The notes under the pieces: model-generated
Told to the model about the DNA's origin: nothing
What the model saw: the letters and a program-made list of their open reading frames with translations, nothing else
The model's database searches: none
Position numbers and translations under genes: made by a program
Origin: an uncultured Nocardioides sp.
GTDB taxonomy: Bacteria > Actinomycetota > Actinomycetes > Propionibacteriales > Nocardioidaceae
DNA length: 14,079 bases
Direction of reading: 5' to 3'
Assembly: GCF_946885725.1 (NCBI RefSeq)
Contig: NZ_CAMPGZ010000104.1
Location: 1-14,079 of the forward strand
Shown here: piece by piece, positions 13,073 through 14,079 of the stretch
Layout: the number at the start of each line of letters is the position of its first letter
Position numbering within the stretch: the stretch's first letter is position 1

Positions 13073-13849
13073 GTGGACTTGCCCGGGATGCTCGCGGTCA
13101 TCGGCGCTGGGCTGGGTGCCGGCATCGTGGTCACCGCGATCGGCGCGGGCTCGCTGGTGAGCTTCCCGATCCTGCTCGCCGTGGGCGTCAACCCACTGGT
13201 GGCCAACGTCAGCAACACGGTCGGCCTGGTGCCGGGCGGCCTGAGCGGCACGTGGGGCTACCGCTCCGAGATGGCCGGCTACCCGCACCTCGTGCGCCGG
13301 GTCGCGATCACGAGCGTCCTCGGTTCGCTCGCCGGAGCGGTGCTGCTGCTCGCGTTCCCGCCCGGGGCCTTCGAGGCCGTCGTGCCCTACCTGGTGCTGT
13401 TCGCCGCGACACTCGTGGGCGTCCAGCCGTTCGTCTCCGCCGCGGTACGCCGGCGGGCGGAGCGCCGCGGGGTCGTCATCGCCTCCGACCGCGAGACGAT
13501 GGGGCCGCGGCTGACCGCGGTCTCGTCGGTGATCGGGGCGTACGGCGGCTACTTCGGCGCCGGCCAGGGCGTCATGCTCGTCGGGTTCCTCGCCCTCGGT
13601 CTCGACGTACCGCTGCAGACCATCAACGCGCTGAAGAACCTCGCCATCCTGGCCGCCAACGTCGCCGCGACCGCGGTGTTCGTCTTCGTCGCGCCGCTCG
13701 ACTGGCTGGTCGTCGCGCTGATCGCCGTCGGGTCGATCGTCGGCGGTTGGATCGGCGCGCACCTCGGCCGGCGGCTGCCGCCGGCGGTGTTCCGGACGCT
13801 CGTCGTGCTGTTCGGGTACGTCGTCGCGATCAGGCTGATCATCGCCTGA
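13073..13849 (+). CDS. TauE/SafE-family permease (sulfite/organosulfonate exporter family)
   Basis: A 258-residue membrane protein with about eight hydrophobic segments in two similar halves. The first half contains GAGLGAGIVVTAIGAGSLVSFPILLAVGVNPLVANVSNTVGLVPGGLSG. The second contains GAYGGYFGAGQGVMLVGFLALGLDVPLQTINALKNLAILAANV. The G-x-G-x-G helix and the following N-x-(N/K) helix repeated in each half are the family hallmark. Members export sulfite, sulfoacetate or other small anions, or have unknown ligands, so the substrate here is unassigned. I chose GTG 13073 because TACCGT ends 7 bases upstream, implying a leaderless transcript. GTG 13064 in the same frame would add three residues but overlaps that -10 box. 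It is divergent from the MatC-like carrier, sharing the CRP-like site, so both may handle small carboxylates or sulfonates. Confidence 0.88.
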   Translation: MDLPGMLAVIGAGLGAGIVVTAIGAGSLVSFPILLAVGVNPLVANVSNTVGLVPGGLSGTWGYRSEMAGYPHLVRRVAITSVLGSLAGAVLLLAFPPGAFEAVVPYLVLFAATLVGVQPFVSAAVRRRAERRGVVIASDRETMGPRLTAVSSVIGAYGGYFGAGQGVMLVGFLALGLDVPLQTINALKNLAILAANVAATAVFVFVAPLDWLVVALIAVGSIVGGWIGAHLGRRLPPAVFRTLVVLFGYVVAIRLIIA

Positions 13850-13860
13850 TCGGGCACTGA

Positions 13861-13906
13861 GCCGTCCCACCACAGCCGGGTCCCGGATCACGGGAAGCCG
13901 TCCCAC
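13861..13906. repeat. Direct repeat pair in the intergenic gap before the last gene
   Basis: GCCGTCCCAC occurs at 13861-13870 and again at 13897-13906, 36 bases apart, each preceded by A. Between them TCCCG (13881-13885) and CGGGA (13891-13895) form a 5-bp stem with a 5-base loop. The second copy abuts a TAGGCT -10 box. The pair may be a regulator site and the hairpin a weak terminator for the permease gene. Both are short enough to be chance. Confidence 0.3.
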
Positions 13907-13907
13907 A

Positions 13908-13913
13908 TAGGCT
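13908..13913 (+). promoter_or_regulatory. -10 box (TAGGCT) of a probably leaderless gene
   Basis: TAGGCT ends 8 bases before the ATG at 13922, and no ribosome-binding site lies between. The hexamer is identical to the one before the LacI-family gene. Confidence 0.5.
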
Positions 13914-13921
13914 GACCCTCG

Positions 13922-14079
13922 ATGAGGCGCTGGGGACTGCTCGCGGCGGCCGTCGCCGCGGCGACGGCGGTCCTCACCCTCGTCGGCGCCCCGGCCGCGT
14001 TCCACCTCGGCGCGCTGATCGGCGGGCTGGTGGTCGCGCTGACCATCGGCGGCCCCCACGAGCCGGCCCGGGCGGGGAC
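13922..14079 (+). CDS. AbrB-family (PF05145, 'ammonia monooxygenase'-type) membrane protein, N-terminal part (3' truncated)
   Basis: Only the first 52 codons are inside the window, and the frame stays open to the end. The visible part has a short basic start (MRRWG), a hydrophobic segment (LLAAAVAAATAVLTLVG), then APAAFHLGALIGGLVVALTIG. The 'G.PAAfhLGaLigGlvvAl' pattern after one helix is what I recall for the AbrB-type transporter family, whose members were once annotated as ammonia monooxygenase or AbrB regulators. With so little sequence, another polytopic membrane family cannot be excluded. The ATG 13922 follows TAGGCT by 8 bases, so the message is probably leaderless and independently transcribed from the permease gene 72 bases upstream. 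Confidence 0.6.
   Translation, partial: MRRWGLLAAAVAAATAVLTLVGAPAAFHLGALIGGLVVALTIGGPHEPARAG

Noticed and set aside
11412..13160. 582-codon open frame on the plus strand, opposite the MatC-like carrier
   Set aside because: The translation is an Arg/Asp/His-rich low-complexity shadow of a membrane-protein gene with a confident family match on the other strand.
1..14079. CRISPR array, tRNA, rRNA, insertion sequence or phage genes
   Set aside because: Reading the window I found no regularly spaced repeats, cloverleaf-like sequence, transposase or integrase motifs, or shift in base composition that would support any of these.

Overview
The window is very GC-rich (around 70% by eye). Gene starts are either strong GGAGG-type sites or leaderless TANNNT promoters, and TAC-containing GC-rich codons are frequent. 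This, with the protein families present (a MatC-type carrier, a small membrane protein often misnamed LigA, an FMN-binding glutamate-synthase-like protein), points to a high-GC actinobacterium, plausibly Nocardioidaceae. The genus is an inference. Twelve complete and two partial protein genes fill nearly the whole window. I saw no rRNA, tRNA, CRISPR array, transposase or attachment site, and no gene-free stretch reaches 300 bases.

Layout. Left edge (1-925): the 3' end of a 2-keto-4-pentenoate hydratase/FAH-superfamily gene (+), convergent with a small membrane protein (-). Core (about 1000-9262): a divergent catabolic island. On the minus strand, reading right to left, lie an alpha/beta hydrolase resembling the C-C bond hydrolase of nicotine degradation, a 3-hydroxyisobutyrate-dehydrogenase-like oxidoreductase, an M24/creatinase-like hydrolase, and a succinate-semialdehyde-type aldehyde dehydrogenase. 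On the plus strand lie a periplasmic-binding-protein-like polypeptide without a signal peptide, an MFS transporter coupled to it by a TGATG overlap, and a LacI-family regulator.

Three near-identical palindromes, T(A/G)CAAACG(A/C)(T/G)TGCA, lie in the regulatory regions of this island and nowhere else that I noticed. One is before the oxidoreductase operon (4844-4857) and two are in the divergent hydrolase/transporter region (6007-6020 and 6075-6088). In both minus-strand promoters the TTGACA box is the same distance from the palindrome centre. The simplest model is a substrate-inducible catabolic regulon controlled by the local LacI protein: MFS uptake, C-C or C-N hydrolysis of an unknown compound, then oxidation through a semialdehyde to an acid. 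The substrate cannot be read from the sequence.

Right part (9306-14079): a stand-alone FMN/3Fe-4S glutamate-synthase-domain protein (+), convergent with a small alpha/beta hydrolase (-). Next comes a MatC-like dicarboxylate carrier (-), divergent from a TauE/SafE-family permease (+) across a CRP/GlxR-like palindrome. The window ends in the N-terminus of an AbrB-type (PF05145) membrane protein. Three plus-strand genes (the LacI gene, the TauE/SafE gene and the last gene) appear to be leaderless.
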